Shown in pieces: positions 44,709 to 57,848 of a DNA stretch of 64,000 nucleotides. The DNA comes from Bugulina stolonifera (Eukaryota > Bryozoa > Gymnolaemata > Cheilostomatida > Bugulidae), in assembly GCA_935421135.1 (NCBI GenBank), contig OW285196.1:14691001-14755000 (forward strand), read 5' to 3'. The notes beneath the pieces were generated by a model. The model was not told where the DNA came from. It searched no databases and saw only the letters and a list, made by a program, of their open reading frames with translations. The translations under genes were made by a program, and so were the position numbers. Numbering within the stretch: position 1 is the first letter of the stretch; every line of letters begins with the position of its first letter.

Positions 44709-44910
44709 TGTTAAATAGTCAGGTTCGTAATATACTTGGCGTATTTAGGTACGTCTTCACTCACCGAAGTTCATGAAGATAAGGGTGAATAGTCTTCCTA
44801 ATCCTCTCGGCTTGTAGCGTAGTCTTTCGTTGTCCGATTAGCCAATCAGCTCCGACCTTTAGCGTAGTCTCTTACGAGACGCTTAGAATAGCCGTAATGA
44901 CTATATAACA
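44709..44910 (-). repeat. 5' LTR of the gag-only element
   Basis: 202 bp. The full-length LTR, containing the expected promoter for the minus-strand element. Confidence 0.88.
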
Positions 44911-47003
44911 ATAGGAGTCCTCAAAATGTACAAGTATATTTAACCGAAGTCTAAGTAATGACTCTGTACAGTCAGTAGATTACAGGCTAAAGGCAAAATG
45001 CTCTTTAGCAGCAGTTGACAAGTGACTGATTTGTAATGCCAAAAATGTGCTACTTGAATGTACATGTATATGGAATTAATGCTTTCTGAGTGAGTAAGAT
45101 CCCAATTATGACATAATAAGAATACACATATTAAATATAATTATACTGTACAAGCCATGTATGACATACTGTAATAACAACACTCAAGTAGGGAAAAGGA
45201 AAAGCTAGGTGGAAGCTAAGAACTATCACAGTAAACCTATTGGAGAGAAATCATGACCAAGTTTTATCTTTGGAGAATAGAGTATACATAGCATAATTTG
45301 CACATGATTGTAGAAGTAATTAGAAAAGGATAAAGTTCACCGGAAGGCAAAAATACAATAAAAAGTTTTGCTTTTAGACCAAGGCCAAAACCATTGCAAC
45401 AAAAAAGACTAGCTAAGAATTCCATAGCAGAGAGACAGCATCAAGGAGGTGAATACAGTCTGTCAGAGGGATAAACCAGAATATTATAAGCTGATTGTTC
45501 AAACAGATCTTCTAACGATTTTAATTATACAATAAATAAGCCTTGATAATAGTATGTACTTTACAGTGTGGTTGAGTGAGTACATGTACATTGTACATGT
45601 GAATATATGCCATAATTAACGTTTGGCACTACAATATACGTGTAAAATTACTGCATTATATATTAATTGCACTACATAACTTATTAAATATATGTAGCTT
45701 GGTTTGATATTAAGTTTATTACTTTCAGTGAGTAGAGCAGAAGCACCAGATTGTTGTGAAAACTATCACATCAAGCTCCACTAATGGTGAAACTAATGTA
45801 TGCAACAAATACACGCATATACAGCTGATGCTCCTCAGAAGAAATTGTCTTCTCAATGTCACAACCACACAAGAGAAAACAACTCCATCAGCAATTTGCT
45901 ACCAGGATTTTTAAGCTCATAGACTAGCTTACGTTATTTATGGTTTCAGTTGTTAACTACTACAGGCCAGTCTATAGCATTAGAATCTAAGCAATAACTG
46001 AATCATGCAGGCTGAGTTTAAAACTATAGTTATTGTATGACTTCAATGGAATGATTGAGCATGCAAAATATTGGCAATAAATCAAACAAATGCCATCATC
46101 TGTTTAGGTTGAAATCACCATCAGAAAATTGACAGAAGAGTAGCTTGAGAGAAAATTCTTGAGTAGTTTGTATATTATTATTAAAAAAACTGCTTTCACC
46201 AGACAATCAACTGAGATAGAATGTAGTACCTCAAATCCTTCATTACAACTTATTCACGTCTATATTTAGTGCAATTTCTATTCGTACCATGACTTTTGTG
46301 TGTAAGTTGCACTGAAGCAGTGAAGTTGCATTATACTGGATCAAACTTTTAGGGGCATTGCTGTGTAGGAGAGAGCCTGCCCATATCTTCAAGTTAAGCT
46401 TAAGCAAAATAAAAATTATACACACTTCTTTGTATTACAACATTATATATTATATATTGATATCATCTGCATACACATTATATTGTATAAAACTATAGCC
46501 AAGGTGGCAAGTATTTGCTAAAACACTAGTATCATGATGAAGTGCAGATATAAACAATGCAGGGAGTGTTTATATTTTTAATGGCGGCTTGTATAAAAAA
46601 ATGCAATCAAGTCTGTACTAGTTGACAGATTATATACATCTAGGCTACACTACAATTACACATTCGTTATATGTAACGTGTAACATATATACATGCGCTA
46701 TCTGCATTTTCGGAAACTGTACTGGCTGATATAGCTTATGCGTTCAGGCTTGACGAATGTTTGATCTGAAGGGGACTCCCCTTGTTAACAACAAATATTG
46801 TTACCAGGCACGCCTAATTTGCCTAACTTAGCAGTATAGTTAGCGTTATATTATTGAATACAATAAATTGTTATTGCTGCAGATTTACGCCTAATCTGCT
46901 CAAGAGAGACTGATTCAACAATCTTCTTAATTTTGAAGAAAATAAAAAGTACAACTTAATGTACTGTGATATGACGTGCCTCTCAGCATTTTAGTTTGCC
47001 AGG
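44911..47003. other. Relic array unit D (flanks only)
   Basis: 45400-46050 aligns with the downstream flanks of units A and B (TCAGAAGAAATTGTCTTCTCAA). 46700-46890 aligns with the region just upstream of copy C (GGGGACTCCCCCTTGTTAACAA, TACCAGGCAC). No CxxC gene follows: the homology ends at ACGCCTAAT and the receptor 3' flank begins. The unit has lost its gene or its end was captured at a duplication boundary. Confidence 0.55.
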
Positions 47004-50000
47004 TTAGAGCAAGGATTCATAGTTGTGATCTGCATTGGCCTCGGCTGATTGGATTAAATCAATATATTCTGACGGGGTTGGATTCCAATAATCTTCTACG
47101 TCACAATCTTCATTCGTGGCAAGTCTTAAAGGAGTTGGTAGATTAGACTGTTGTTTCTGTAACTCCCTGTTGCTAGTGGGTAATTGTGGGACTGGGGGAA
47201 GTGGTCTACGTATGACTGTAAGTGTAAGAGACTAAAATGAATGAACAAAAAAACAGAATGTCCTGCTACCAATACCTCTTGAATTGAATGTCTCTCAACA
47301 ATACTCATTGGTAAAGATAAATGCATGAATTTCTATATAAATATTCAATATTGTTTACCACATACACATAAATGCATATAAGTTCTCAAAACAGAAAATC
47401 TAATACTCGCTGACAATATAAGCAGTATTTACCTCTATTCTTCCAGCGACAGCAGAAAGCGATGACAATGACTATGATGACAATGAGCACTGCAGATCCG
47501 GCTAACGAACCAATGAAAAGAGGTTCACTCTGTAGTGGAATTTTTGTGGTTGATTCCTCAGGTTGACTGGCAGTGAGTGATTCTTCACGAAAATCTTTAT
47601 TTAAACTCCAAGTAATGTACCAGGAGATAATGACATTCTTACCTGCCAAACAATTTCATCATGCGTCACTAACATCTATTAAAACTAACGTAGCCCAAAC
47701 CTAATCGTTGGTCAGAAACTATAATCAAAGATGTCTTCAGGTGAAGAAACATAAATATGGTTGTGTGCTAGTTTATTGGTAGATGTATAAACAAACCGTT
47801 AAACTGTGGTTGCTATTTACCATGCAATAGTATCTACTATTTGTGTGACCATCACGTACTGATAGTTAGTACAGAACAGCATTTACAGACATGGAACTGG
47901 TTGCTTTGACTTCCTTATCAACACGCTAATCAAATGATGAAACCTTCAACAACTTTATTGCTAATCAAGTAAACAGAATGCACTACACTGTCAGTATTAC
48001 ATGTGTAATTCCTATGTTCTTCTGGCTACTAGTCAGTTCACTTACCTATCCCATTCTCCACTTCACAATCAATTCTCTCTGTAGTACTTGTAAGCAAAGG
48101 GGTTAAAACAAGACTACTTGAACTAACATTATTTATTACACCTCTTCTCTTCCATTTGAATGTAGTGGGTTCTGGGTTTCCTGCTACATATTCCGAGCAG
48201 CTCAGCTTGAAACTTGTAAGATTTCTCAGCAGATGCAGTGATATCTCGTGCTCCGCGACAACTTCTAAATCTAAACAGAGTATTTTGGTTTCTGATATAC
48301 AACTCAATTTAGAATACAGTATTGCTGTATGAGATATTGTTTATTCAAGCTTGCTGTCCTTTACTCACATTTGGGAACAACGAGTCTGTATTTATGTGTA
48401 TTCCCGCCTTTCCAGTACTGGTGCTTAGTATCTGTGCAGGAAACGTTTATACCGTCACGATCTTTCCTTTCAGGGGTGTACCTGTTACTGATGGCATCTT
48501 TCCCATTTATACCTGAAAACATGGTTTGTGCAATGATGTTATTATCAACAGACTAACAAGTTAAAATTTTTACTAGTGGACAGCTACAACATGCAATAAA
48601 CTTACCATGCTGTGCTAATTGTGTTGCTGCAGGATGTCGAGGAAAAATCTATATGGTGCATGTTTAGCAAACTTACTATAAACAAATCTAGAAGTAGGAT
48701 GGCCTTCTTCAGAGGTACAGGTAAATGAAAACTCCATTCCTTCTACAGGTTCTTTAGGGTCAATAGACATCTCTAATCTTCTTGGTGCAACTTAAAAATA
48801 TTGAATGTACTCAAAAGCATGCTTGTTTAATACATACATGTACACGTACGCGTACATGTACATGTACATGTACATGTACATGTACATGTACATGTAGGTG
48901 AAAGTTATTTTAAACCCATATTTCTCAAAAAAATACACAATAGTTCCAATATTTAGGTTGATGCAGAATTTTGTCTTGTCAACTGCAGTATAAGCAACAC
49001 AGTCATACAATTTGTTCAATCTGGGTAAAATAAGGTATAAATACTGAAAAACAATCAATTTAAACTACTATAATACAATACATGGAATCACGATAGTTAG
49101 ATAGTTAGATAGTTATAACCCCTTTAGCTACATGTATGTAGCATTCAGCCAAACAATCGCTACATATAAAACACCTTAACCATGTCCTTGTCCATTAGTA
49201 GTATTATGTCTCTTTTATCTAATGATTGCTATATATTTCATTCCAGTATTATAGCATGAAACTAATAGTAATAAAAGAGATAAAACAGTGAGATTCTACC
49301 AAATATTACTATACATCTAATTTTCATATCAACTGCAATGCCATACCTAAATTTATTATGCAAGCATTGTTAGAACAAGTTGTACAGCGTAATCTTTGAT
49401 ATATTTCATATTTTTATTTACCTTTGAGATTATCAAGATAGATATAGCCCGAATTTAAAATGCGACGTAGGTATAAGCCAACAAAACCTTTTGCTTCACA
49501 GTAAAATTTTCCATCTAATGATGCATTTGTGAAAATTACTCTTAGTTCAATTGTGAATCCTTCTTTTCTTCCAATATTGTTGCACGTATTGTTAGACACA
49601 GTTGAAAGTTGACGTAGTCCACCCAGTTGTCCCAAGTTACAAGAGAGTATTTTATGCCAGTTTTCATCAACACTCTCGCATCCATAAGCAGCTTTATTTA
49701 GTCCACCAGCACAGGCAGATCTCCAATTATTTCCAACTTTTCCTGGCTGGTAATAAATCCCAAATTCTGTTAGATTGGTAAAACCCTGGGTTGTACAGGT
49801 AAACAGAATTTGTTGACCTAGATAGAAATCTGTAACAGTCGGCGAGGAATATCCAAAACGCACTTGTGGGGAACCTAAAAAAGAAGCTCATGAAGTTCAA
49901 AAAGATATTATATGAACTCAAAAATGAAAAGTGCAGCCCTCCAGTCTACAGTCAAACTTGTACTGTGCTCGCAAGTTTAGCACCTCTTCATTATGGTACA

Positions 50001-51083
50001 CAGTAAGACAAGGGAAGCTACACATTGTTTATCCTTGATAGAAATATGGTTATAGGGTGAAATACTGCCATTATGTAACTAATTTTATTTCATTTTGTTT
50101 TTATTTTGTTACTGCCGAGTCACTTGACCATCCTATTTAACCTCAAAAATACGATATTTGTATGTGCGACAGGAGCTGGACTCTAAAGGGTATGCTACAC
50201 GGACGCACAACTTTTACGAATATCACAAGTCTAAAAAAATGGAAAAAGTTGTTGGGTGTTACACAGAAGTTGCGTTTTTATTGTAGACAAAAGAAGTGTT
50301 CTACTCAATAATTCAACTTAAGGCAAGAGTAGATAAATCTAAAGAGTTAATGTAGCCTGTAAACCCACAAAATTAATGATAATTGGGGGTTGCGATACAT
50401 TTACATTCAATCTCCTTGGCTTCTATTTTTGAATCAAGGCAGAGGTGGGTCTTTAACGTGCGTGTTTTTTTATGACGACATTACACTGGACCTATTGTAG
50501 CAGGTTCAGTAGTTCAGCAATGTTTAGGGAGCCAGGCTAGCTGAAAGCTTTTTGCCAGAAATGACACAACTGATGTTTGAACTCACAACCCTGGCACCTT
50601 ACATACCTACATGCTGTGCATATTTAATATCTTAATCCTGCGTGTAACTGCTTTAATCCAATCAAAATCATTTGTATCAGCAGTGTAGACATTGTGTTGG
50701 TATGTTCTGCTGCATCAGATTGTTTAATGCGTTGTTTCTTACAATCAATGTCAACCTCCCTCAAAATTTCATGGTAGTAGACATTTCTATACTGCTGAAG
50801 CTCAAGTTATCATACCTTGCAAAGTAAACCAATATTTTAAGACATAATTACCTTCTCTGAGGGTAACTTTTAATTACTGTATAATCAACACTAACAAAGC
50901 CGTTTAAGCAAGAGATGTTTGTCTGCATTTACTAAATAATATATATATATATATAATATATACTTACATGTATAATATATAAAATATATGCTGTATATAC
51001 AATGTATACTAACCAGCTGCATTGGGTGACAGGAGAGAGAAGACTGCATGTATAATTATGAATATCTCCAAACTCATGGCCAT
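47004..51083 (-). CDS. Three-Ig single-pass receptor with ITAM-like tail
   Basis: Seven exons: 51083-51014, 49874-49422, 48790-48677, 48512-48369, 48270-48046, 47642-47433 and 47215-47004. All junctions are phase 1 and total 1428 nt, 475 aa. Residues 1-23 are a signal peptide. Residues 24-174 are a V-like Ig domain (FTC ... DGKFYC, several N-glycosylation sites). 175-260 are an Ig domain split over two exons (FTCTSEEG ... NVSC). 261-335 are a third Ig domain (LSC ... FKWKR ... IDC). A TM helix spans about 377-398, followed by CCRWKNR. The tail holds the SH3 ligand RPLPPVP (409-415), YWNP (448), YIDL (456) and YESL (471). YIDL-x11-YESL fits the ITAM consensus YxxL-x(6-12)-YxxL. Likely a plasma-membrane receptor coupled to Src/Syk-type kinases; ligand unknown. 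Confidence 0.88.
48840..48896. repeat. (ACATGT)n microsatellite in receptor intron
   Basis: About nine hexamers in intron 2 of the receptor gene. It explains an artefactual MYMYMY frame on the minus strand. Confidence 0.9.
49117..49308. mobile_element. Right-half copy of the 12.4-kb MITE
   Basis: Nearly identical to 12603-12786, ending CTACCAAATAT|TA. The left arm is absent. It lies in receptor intron 2, next to a short GATAGTTA repeat. Confidence 0.75.
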
Positions 51084-54000
51084 CCTCCAGTCTTTAGGAA
51101 CAAGAACCTACGTGTAAATTTAGCCAAGAGTTACATAAAAATCTCGGAAGCCAAAGGAGTATGTAAGTACAGTATTTCACCGATATCACATGGCAGGCGA
51201 GTGCTTAGCTGGTGAACACACACATTTAGACTGGATATGTTCTTAGTGATTTAATTTAGCGTGAAAATAAAATAAATTTTAGTTGTTCAGTAGCAAAGAA
51301 TTGCATTTTACAATTGCAATGTCTGTGTAAATATACATGTACATGTATATAACTTATTTACCTGTATATAGTAAAAATCCATCTTGTACTATAGTAGTTG
51401 TTGCTTAGTTGGGCTTTCCCAATTCAAATGAAAAAATATATAAAATTTCCTCAAATTTTAGCAAAACTAGCTTGACACAGGGCTGTTATTTTAATGCACA
51501 TGTATTACCTTTGGCTTTGCAAGATGGGAAACATACTTGATAAACAAACTGTACAAAATTTCTATGATAATACAAGTAATCTTCTAGTAAAACGTCATTT
51601 TAGAATTTTAGTTATCTCATAGATAAAAAAGTGGATGGATAAGCATCAAATGATCATGTGCGTTTCTTTCTCTCCTAGTTACAGAAGCATAATGTCAACG
51701 CCAATTCCCAGAAACATGATTTTCTTAAGCTATTTTGTTAAGCTGGCAACTAAACTCTGCATAAGTATTACACTACATTACCTACCATGTAAGAGTGTGG
51801 CTCAAACAACACAACGATCTAGATGTTTCTACATGTACATGACTTTACAGCTAGCATTAAAATACATTGTACATTCCCAGGCTAGTGCCTTTGCTAACTT
51901 GACATTTTGTAGATGTAAACAAATAAGATATCACTAATCAGATGAGGAATTCAAACCGTAATTATTAGTATAATCAGCAAAACACAGTTCATTTGATTTA
52001 ATGCAGCTAACATTCCTACTAGTCTTTTGCTAGATAAGAAGCTGCTCAAAGGTTCATTACATGTTATATATGTGCATATTTAACGTAGGCTCTCTTTTTC
52101 AGGTTCATTGTACTTGTGCTACTGCTAGGCAGAGTTGTCCACACTTGGTCAGCTAACACTATTCAGTGCAGCCTAGAACGCAACTCTTCAGCTTAAAGCT
52201 TGGGATATTATGTTATTCATTATAATTATGAAAGTCAGAACTGAAGCAAAAAATCTTCCACCAATGAAAATCATGTAGTGGCCATCATCAGTTTGTAGAA
52301 TAAGACAATTTTCACAGCTGTTTTAAACCTTGTAGTGCTAGAGTTGTGATGTAAGCAACACAGGCTATATGACCCATAGAGACTACCAATATTGTTGATC
52401 AAAATATGCTAATGTGAATATCATTGTTAGTAGGTGTATTGTAAAGATCTGGGCACATTGTTAGTTATAAGTGGGAGGGACAAAGAGTGATCTATCAGCT
52501 CTACTCACTCTATATGTGCTGAGTGAGAGATGATGCTGACTAGCATGAGTTATTTATTCTCCTAGTTATGATATAGGAAATACATGTACATACATGTGCG
52601 AGTATTTTCCGGTGCAGTGTTAGATGGTATGTTATCTCTACACCCACCCACCTGGAGTAGAGAATAGCATTAATAAGAATGCTAAATAAATGGACCTGAC
52701 AACTTTTGCTTCAGTGAATTGTCAACGCACTGCTAGGCTATACAGCATTGAGATCCTACAGGCCGTAACAGTTACATGTATATGTACTATACTTGACCTC
52801 TTGATAACTGGATAATCACATGTATGCATGTAATATAGTAAGCCAGTATTCATAGTAATGCTATCCCATACATTAGCTGTATACACGTGATTTATTTATC
52901 ACTAACGCAGCTTTAGACTGCCGTTATACTGACTACTAGCGACAAGAACCACAACTACATTATATGGTGATGTGCTTCAGTGAGGCTGGGGTCAACGAGT
53001 TCAACAAACTGAACTTTAAACCTCATAGCTAAATAACACTGCCAGCTAGTGTAGTTGACCACTTGCTAGTCGTTAGTCGTCAGGTCAGTCTGAAAGCGGT
53101 CTTACTACAGTATAATTAATTTTTGCGAGACAAGTGCCCTTAGGGCTAGGTCTGCAGTATTTTCTCGCAGCATGTATTCATGGCTTGCGGTCTAATCAAT
53201 CACTGCCATGCATGTCTTATACACATGTACAGTAGGTTTCAGACTGCATAGGTTCATGACACTGTAGACATGCATATTTTTTGCAATGCAGCAATTTTTA
53301 ACCACTCCTAAAACAGGTTACATGTAGATATGCAGATTGAGGTATCAAGTAATGCCAACACAATCTGTTCATGGAAATATTCTCAAATTTTCAATGCGGT
53401 CTAACTTTCAACCAGTCTATGATTTTATTGTTTGAGTATATTATTGTCAGCTTTTTCTTGCAGACATATTAATTATTAATGCTTGAATTGCAACACAATG
53501 ACATAAGGCTTACATGAATTTCTTTAATTCATAATAAAGTATTTATGAAATAACATTGACTGGAACATGCATTTTTTACACATTGATAGGCATTAAGGGA
53601 TAAAAACTGCAGGTTATCAGCATGTTTAACAGTACGGTTGACTAGCATCCCATTTATTTGTAACATAACATTCCAAGATTTCTAATTACAGTGCTTTTAG
53701 GCAAAGACTATGGTCACTGCTGTGTAGGAGAGAGCCTGCCCACTTCAGCAAAACAAAAATCATACATACTTCTTTTTACAGCATTACATGTATATACGTG
53801 TAACTTATTATAATGATATAATCTGCATGAGCATTATAATGCATAAAGTTATAGTCAAGGTAGTAAGTATTTGCAGAAAATAATGCCATTATTGTGATGA
53901 ATTGCAGATATAAACACTGCAGTGAGTATTGATTTATTAATGGCAGCTTGTATAAAAATATGCAATCAAGTCTGTACTAATTGACAGATTATATACATCT

Positions 54001-54455
54001 AGGCTACACTATAATTACGCATACGCTATGTATTATATAAATGTTTAAACATACTTGTATATACATGTACTATATGCATTTATATGTCTTATTATGCATA
54101 CAAGTACTATATGCATTTATATATCTTATTATTGATTATTTCTATCAGCTGAATCTTCTATGTTCAATTCAGTGACATTAGGATACAATTACTGGAAGTT
54201 GAAGCTGCTATAATGAGCAAAGTTAAATTTTCTGGTAGGCATAGCTAGCAGTTTAAATTAGATATTAACAATGTTGTTTTGCAAACCGATTAAGAAAATA
54301 GTTGATGATTTTTCCCCAACGAATAATTTTATTGCCAATAGTGAATGCTCAAGAGAGACTGATTCAATAATATTATTCTTAATTTTGAAGAAAATAAAAG
54401 GTACAATTTAATGTACGGTTATATGACTTGCCTTCCAGTGCTCTAGTTTGCCGGG
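51084..54455. other. Region between the two receptor genes
   Basis: 51084-51950 is the 5' flank of receptor 1 and aligns with 57850-58740. 53720-54450 is the 3' flank of receptor 2 and aligns with 46360-47000 (GCTGTGTAGGAGAGAGCCTG). Between these, 52000-53700 shows no supportable gene. Confidence 0.5.
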
Positions 54456-57400
54456 TTAGAACAAAGATTCATAATTGTCATCTGCATTGGCCTCGCCTGA
54501 TTGGATTAAATCAATATATTCTGACGGGGTTGGATTCAAATAATCTTCAGTATCAGGAGCTTCATTGATGACAGGACTTAAATGTGTGCGTTGGCTAGAC
54601 TGTAGCTCTCTGCGGCTGGTAGTAACGTGTGGCACAGTAGGAAGTGGTCTACGTATGACTGTAAGTTCAGTATCTTCAAAGAATGAAAAGGCAGACAGTG
54701 ATTGTATAATATTAATTAACGTCCTGCTACTCCTGGTTTAGGGGCTCTTGGAGTGAATGCATGTTAATTATGCACTTGGGTTCTACATGTTAGACGCTGA
54801 TAACTTTTTTTGCGTAAATACTGAATGCTTTTCATTGCATTAATACATAAGTTAGGCTATTATTTCTGGTTATCACATTATTTTGTGTCTTACAGTGTAG
54901 ATGATACCTTGAAACATAGTGCACATGAATCTACGTGCAATTACAATATTGTTTAATACTGTTGTGTATGTATAAGTTATCATGACTTAGAACGCAATAT
55001 TACACAACAGTATATATGTACATGTACATGTAGGAGTAATATTTACCTCTATTTTTCCATCGGCAGCAAACAGATCCAGCTAGCACGACAATGAGAATTT
55101 GTTTTCTCTGTGATGCATTCCTAGTTGTAGATTCTTCAGGTTGACTGACAGTGAAGGACTCTTGAAGGAAATCTTTATTTATACTCCAGGTAATGTGCCA
55201 GGAAATAACAACTGCTTTGCCTGCCAAATATGCTCACCATGCAATACTAAAAATTATTACAAATAATGCAGCCAGAGCACAATATTTAGACAACTCATAA
55301 AAATTTCAGTTGTATTTCCAGCTGTATAATGCCTTCTTACCCAACTAAACTTACTTTAATTACGCCATCAGATTCAGAAACCGACAAACTTGCCATTATT
55401 TTGATATACACAAGCCCTCTGTGTAGAGGCAATTTAACATGGTTTGAGTGTTGGTCACATACTTCTAAAGAGTTAAGCATTTGCATTTGATTTGCAAACT
55501 TTTACAGCCTTATTGCTTTGACTTCCTTATCAACACACTACTCAAATGATGAAACCTTCAACAACTTTATTACTAATCAATTAAACAGAAAAGACTTTAC
55601 TGCCAGTATTACATTTGTATAATTCCTATGTACTTATGTTTACAAATCATTTCACTTACCTATCCCATTCTCCACTTCACAATCAATTCTCTCTGTAGTA
55701 CTTGTAAGCAAAGGGGTTAAAATAAGACTACTTGAACTAACATTATTTATTACACCTCTTCTCTTCCATTTAAATGTAGTGGGCTTTGGATTTCCAGCTA
55801 CATATTCCGAGCAGTTCAGCTTTAGAATTGTAAGATTTCTCAGCAGATGCATCTCAAGCTCCCCGACAATTTCTAAATCTAAATGTACACACATATTTTT
55901 GTAAATTTAACTTTTTTAGCTTTAAATGTTGTACAACTCAATTTAAAATTGCTGTGTGATAAATTGTGTGTTTATGCTCTCATGTTATTGATTACTTACA
56001 TTTTGGAACAATTTTTTTAGATTTATATGTATCTCTGCCTTTCCAGTACTGGTGCTTAATATCTGTGCAAGACACATTGAGTCCGTCACGGTCTTTTTTC
56101 ATGGGAGTGTACTTGTTAACTTTGGCATTTTTCCCATTTATAGCTGGAAGCATGGTAGGTACATGTAAAATGACGTCACTGTGGACTGACAAATTAGAAT
56201 TCCTACTAGTGGATAATTACGACACACCCAAATAATTACCAAGCTAAGCATTTCTGCATCATATCTAGGAAATTGTCATATAATATGTTTTATGTTTAGC
56301 CAACATACTATAATTATATGTAGAAGTAGGATGGCCTTCTTCAGATGTACAGGTAAATGGGAACTCCTTTCCTTCTACAGGTTCTTTGGGATCAATAGCC
56401 ATTTCCAATCTTTTTGGTTTAACTTGAAAATATAAAATGCGACCATAAGCATCTGCTTGTAGGTGGAAATTATTTTGGAGCAATCATGTCTCAAAGATCC
56501 ACAAGAGTTTTATGTTTTCAACAGCAGTATAATAGCCAAAACTAAGTTTTATAGTTTGGTAATTTTCACTGTTAATGTGGATAAAATATGAGATACTGAG
56601 AAACTGATATACTGACAAAAAAACTAACAAAATACAAATTTCATATACAATGTAAATTACATGTGCACTGTCATACTTAAATTTACGATGCAAGTATAAT
56701 ATTGTTAGACCAACTTGTGCAGTGCAATCACTCATACATTTTATATTTTATAGTTACCTTTGAGAGTGGTAAGATTGATAGATCTCGATTTTACTGGTTC
56801 AGTGTAATACCCACTATCTAGATCATAACCCCCCATTTGACAGTAAAACTTTCCATCTAGAGATGCATTTGTGAAAATTACTCTTAGTTCAATTGTGAAC
56901 CCTTCTCCCTTTCCTAAATTTTCACACAGATAGTCAGATGTGTATATAAGTTGATGTATTCCACCCAATAGCCCAATGTTGCAGGAATTCATTTTACGCC
57001 AGTATCCTGTGCTTAACCAGTTTTTTAAACGATTACATCCATAAACAGCTTTTACTAGCTCGCCAGTGCAAGCAGCACTCCAGTTATTCCCAACTTCTCC
57101 TGGCTCATAATAAATCCCAAGTTCTGTTAAACCAAGTAAACCCCCGGTTGTACACCTAAACACAATCTGTTGATCTAGGTAGATACCTGGAGCATTCGTG
57201 GACTATGACTCAAAATGAAACACCACACGGCGCGGACCTAAAATAGAAATGTATGAAATTTAGCGGTTTATTGTGCAAAATTAGGTAAATATGTCAGAAT
57301 AAAAAATACAGTTGATCTACCAAAGCTTTAGGTCGAGTAGCTCTGCCCTCAGTTTACAATCTATCTCGCACTGTATGTATAGCTTCCTCTCTCCATAATA

Positions 57401-57848
57401 CACAGCATCAAACACATTGTGGTTCAATAATATATTAATGCTTTCAATGTATCTATATTGTGATGCAGTTAAGTTCAGTGTTCAAGTCACAGCTGCTTCT
57501 AACAATAAATGTAAACTTACACTCAAATAAAGACATATCACGCAGTCATTTCTATAATATAACTTTGAATAACTGGTTATTGTAGATGGATTTAGTAGAA
57601 TAAACTAACATTTAAAGGCATAGCTATCTATTTTCTTGGAATTTAAATTTGTAGATACACTAAATCTGACTAATATGTCAGAATGTCAGAATGTAATATC
57701 ATACTTGAGTTTAAATACTGTGTATGTAACTACCAAAAACAGTTTCAGCAAGGGCTTTAATCTTTGTCTCCATTTACTATTTGCATTGTACATAATAGAC
57801 TAACCACTTGCACAGAGAGACGAATGTTATGGTTATCTTCAATTTCAT
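54456..57848 (-). pseudogene. Receptor paralogue with damaged 5' end and short TM
   Basis: The seven homologous exons are 57848-57805, 57237-56758, 56422-56309, 56143-56000, 55878-55660, 55220-55047 and 54658-54456. Exons 2-7 keep phase 1. The Ig2 and Ig3 modules and the tail are open (RRPLPTVP, YLNP, YIDL-x11-YESL). Three lesions are visible. The signal exon is 44 nt and ends in phase 2. An in-frame TAG (57205-57203) sits near the start of Ig1. The helix is cut from about 22 residues to about 12 (ILIVVLAGSV) by an in-frame loss of 36 nt. An alternative acceptor at 57187-57188 would skip the TAG and keep phase 1. The tail conservation argues against old neutral decay. Pseudogene, or expressed from another 5' exon. 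Confidence 0.7.

Larger units (their letters stand above)
41000..44910 (-). mobile_element. Gag-only LTR retrotransposon
   Basis: Flanked by the duplication ATAGG (40995-40999 and 44911-44915). The LTRs are 188 bp (41000-41187) and 202 bp (44709-44910). The left lacks a 14-bp stretch (AATCCTCTCGGCTT) and the two are otherwise nearly identical. The primer-binding site TGGCACAGTTGGCAAG follows the right LTR on the minus strand, and a purine tract (AAGAGAAGAGGGCA) abuts the left. The only long frame is gag-like, and no protease, RT or integrase motif exists anywhere inside. This resembles non-autonomous elements that supply their own Gag and borrow pol. Confidence 0.88.

Noticed and set aside
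48792..49058. Minus-strand frame with MYMYMYMY run
   Set aside because: Translation of (ACATGT)n inside receptor intron 2.
50440..50650. Third tRNA-like segment (GAGTTCAAAC on the minus strand)
   Set aside because: Only the B-box-like string is convincing; the rest does not follow tRNA spacing.
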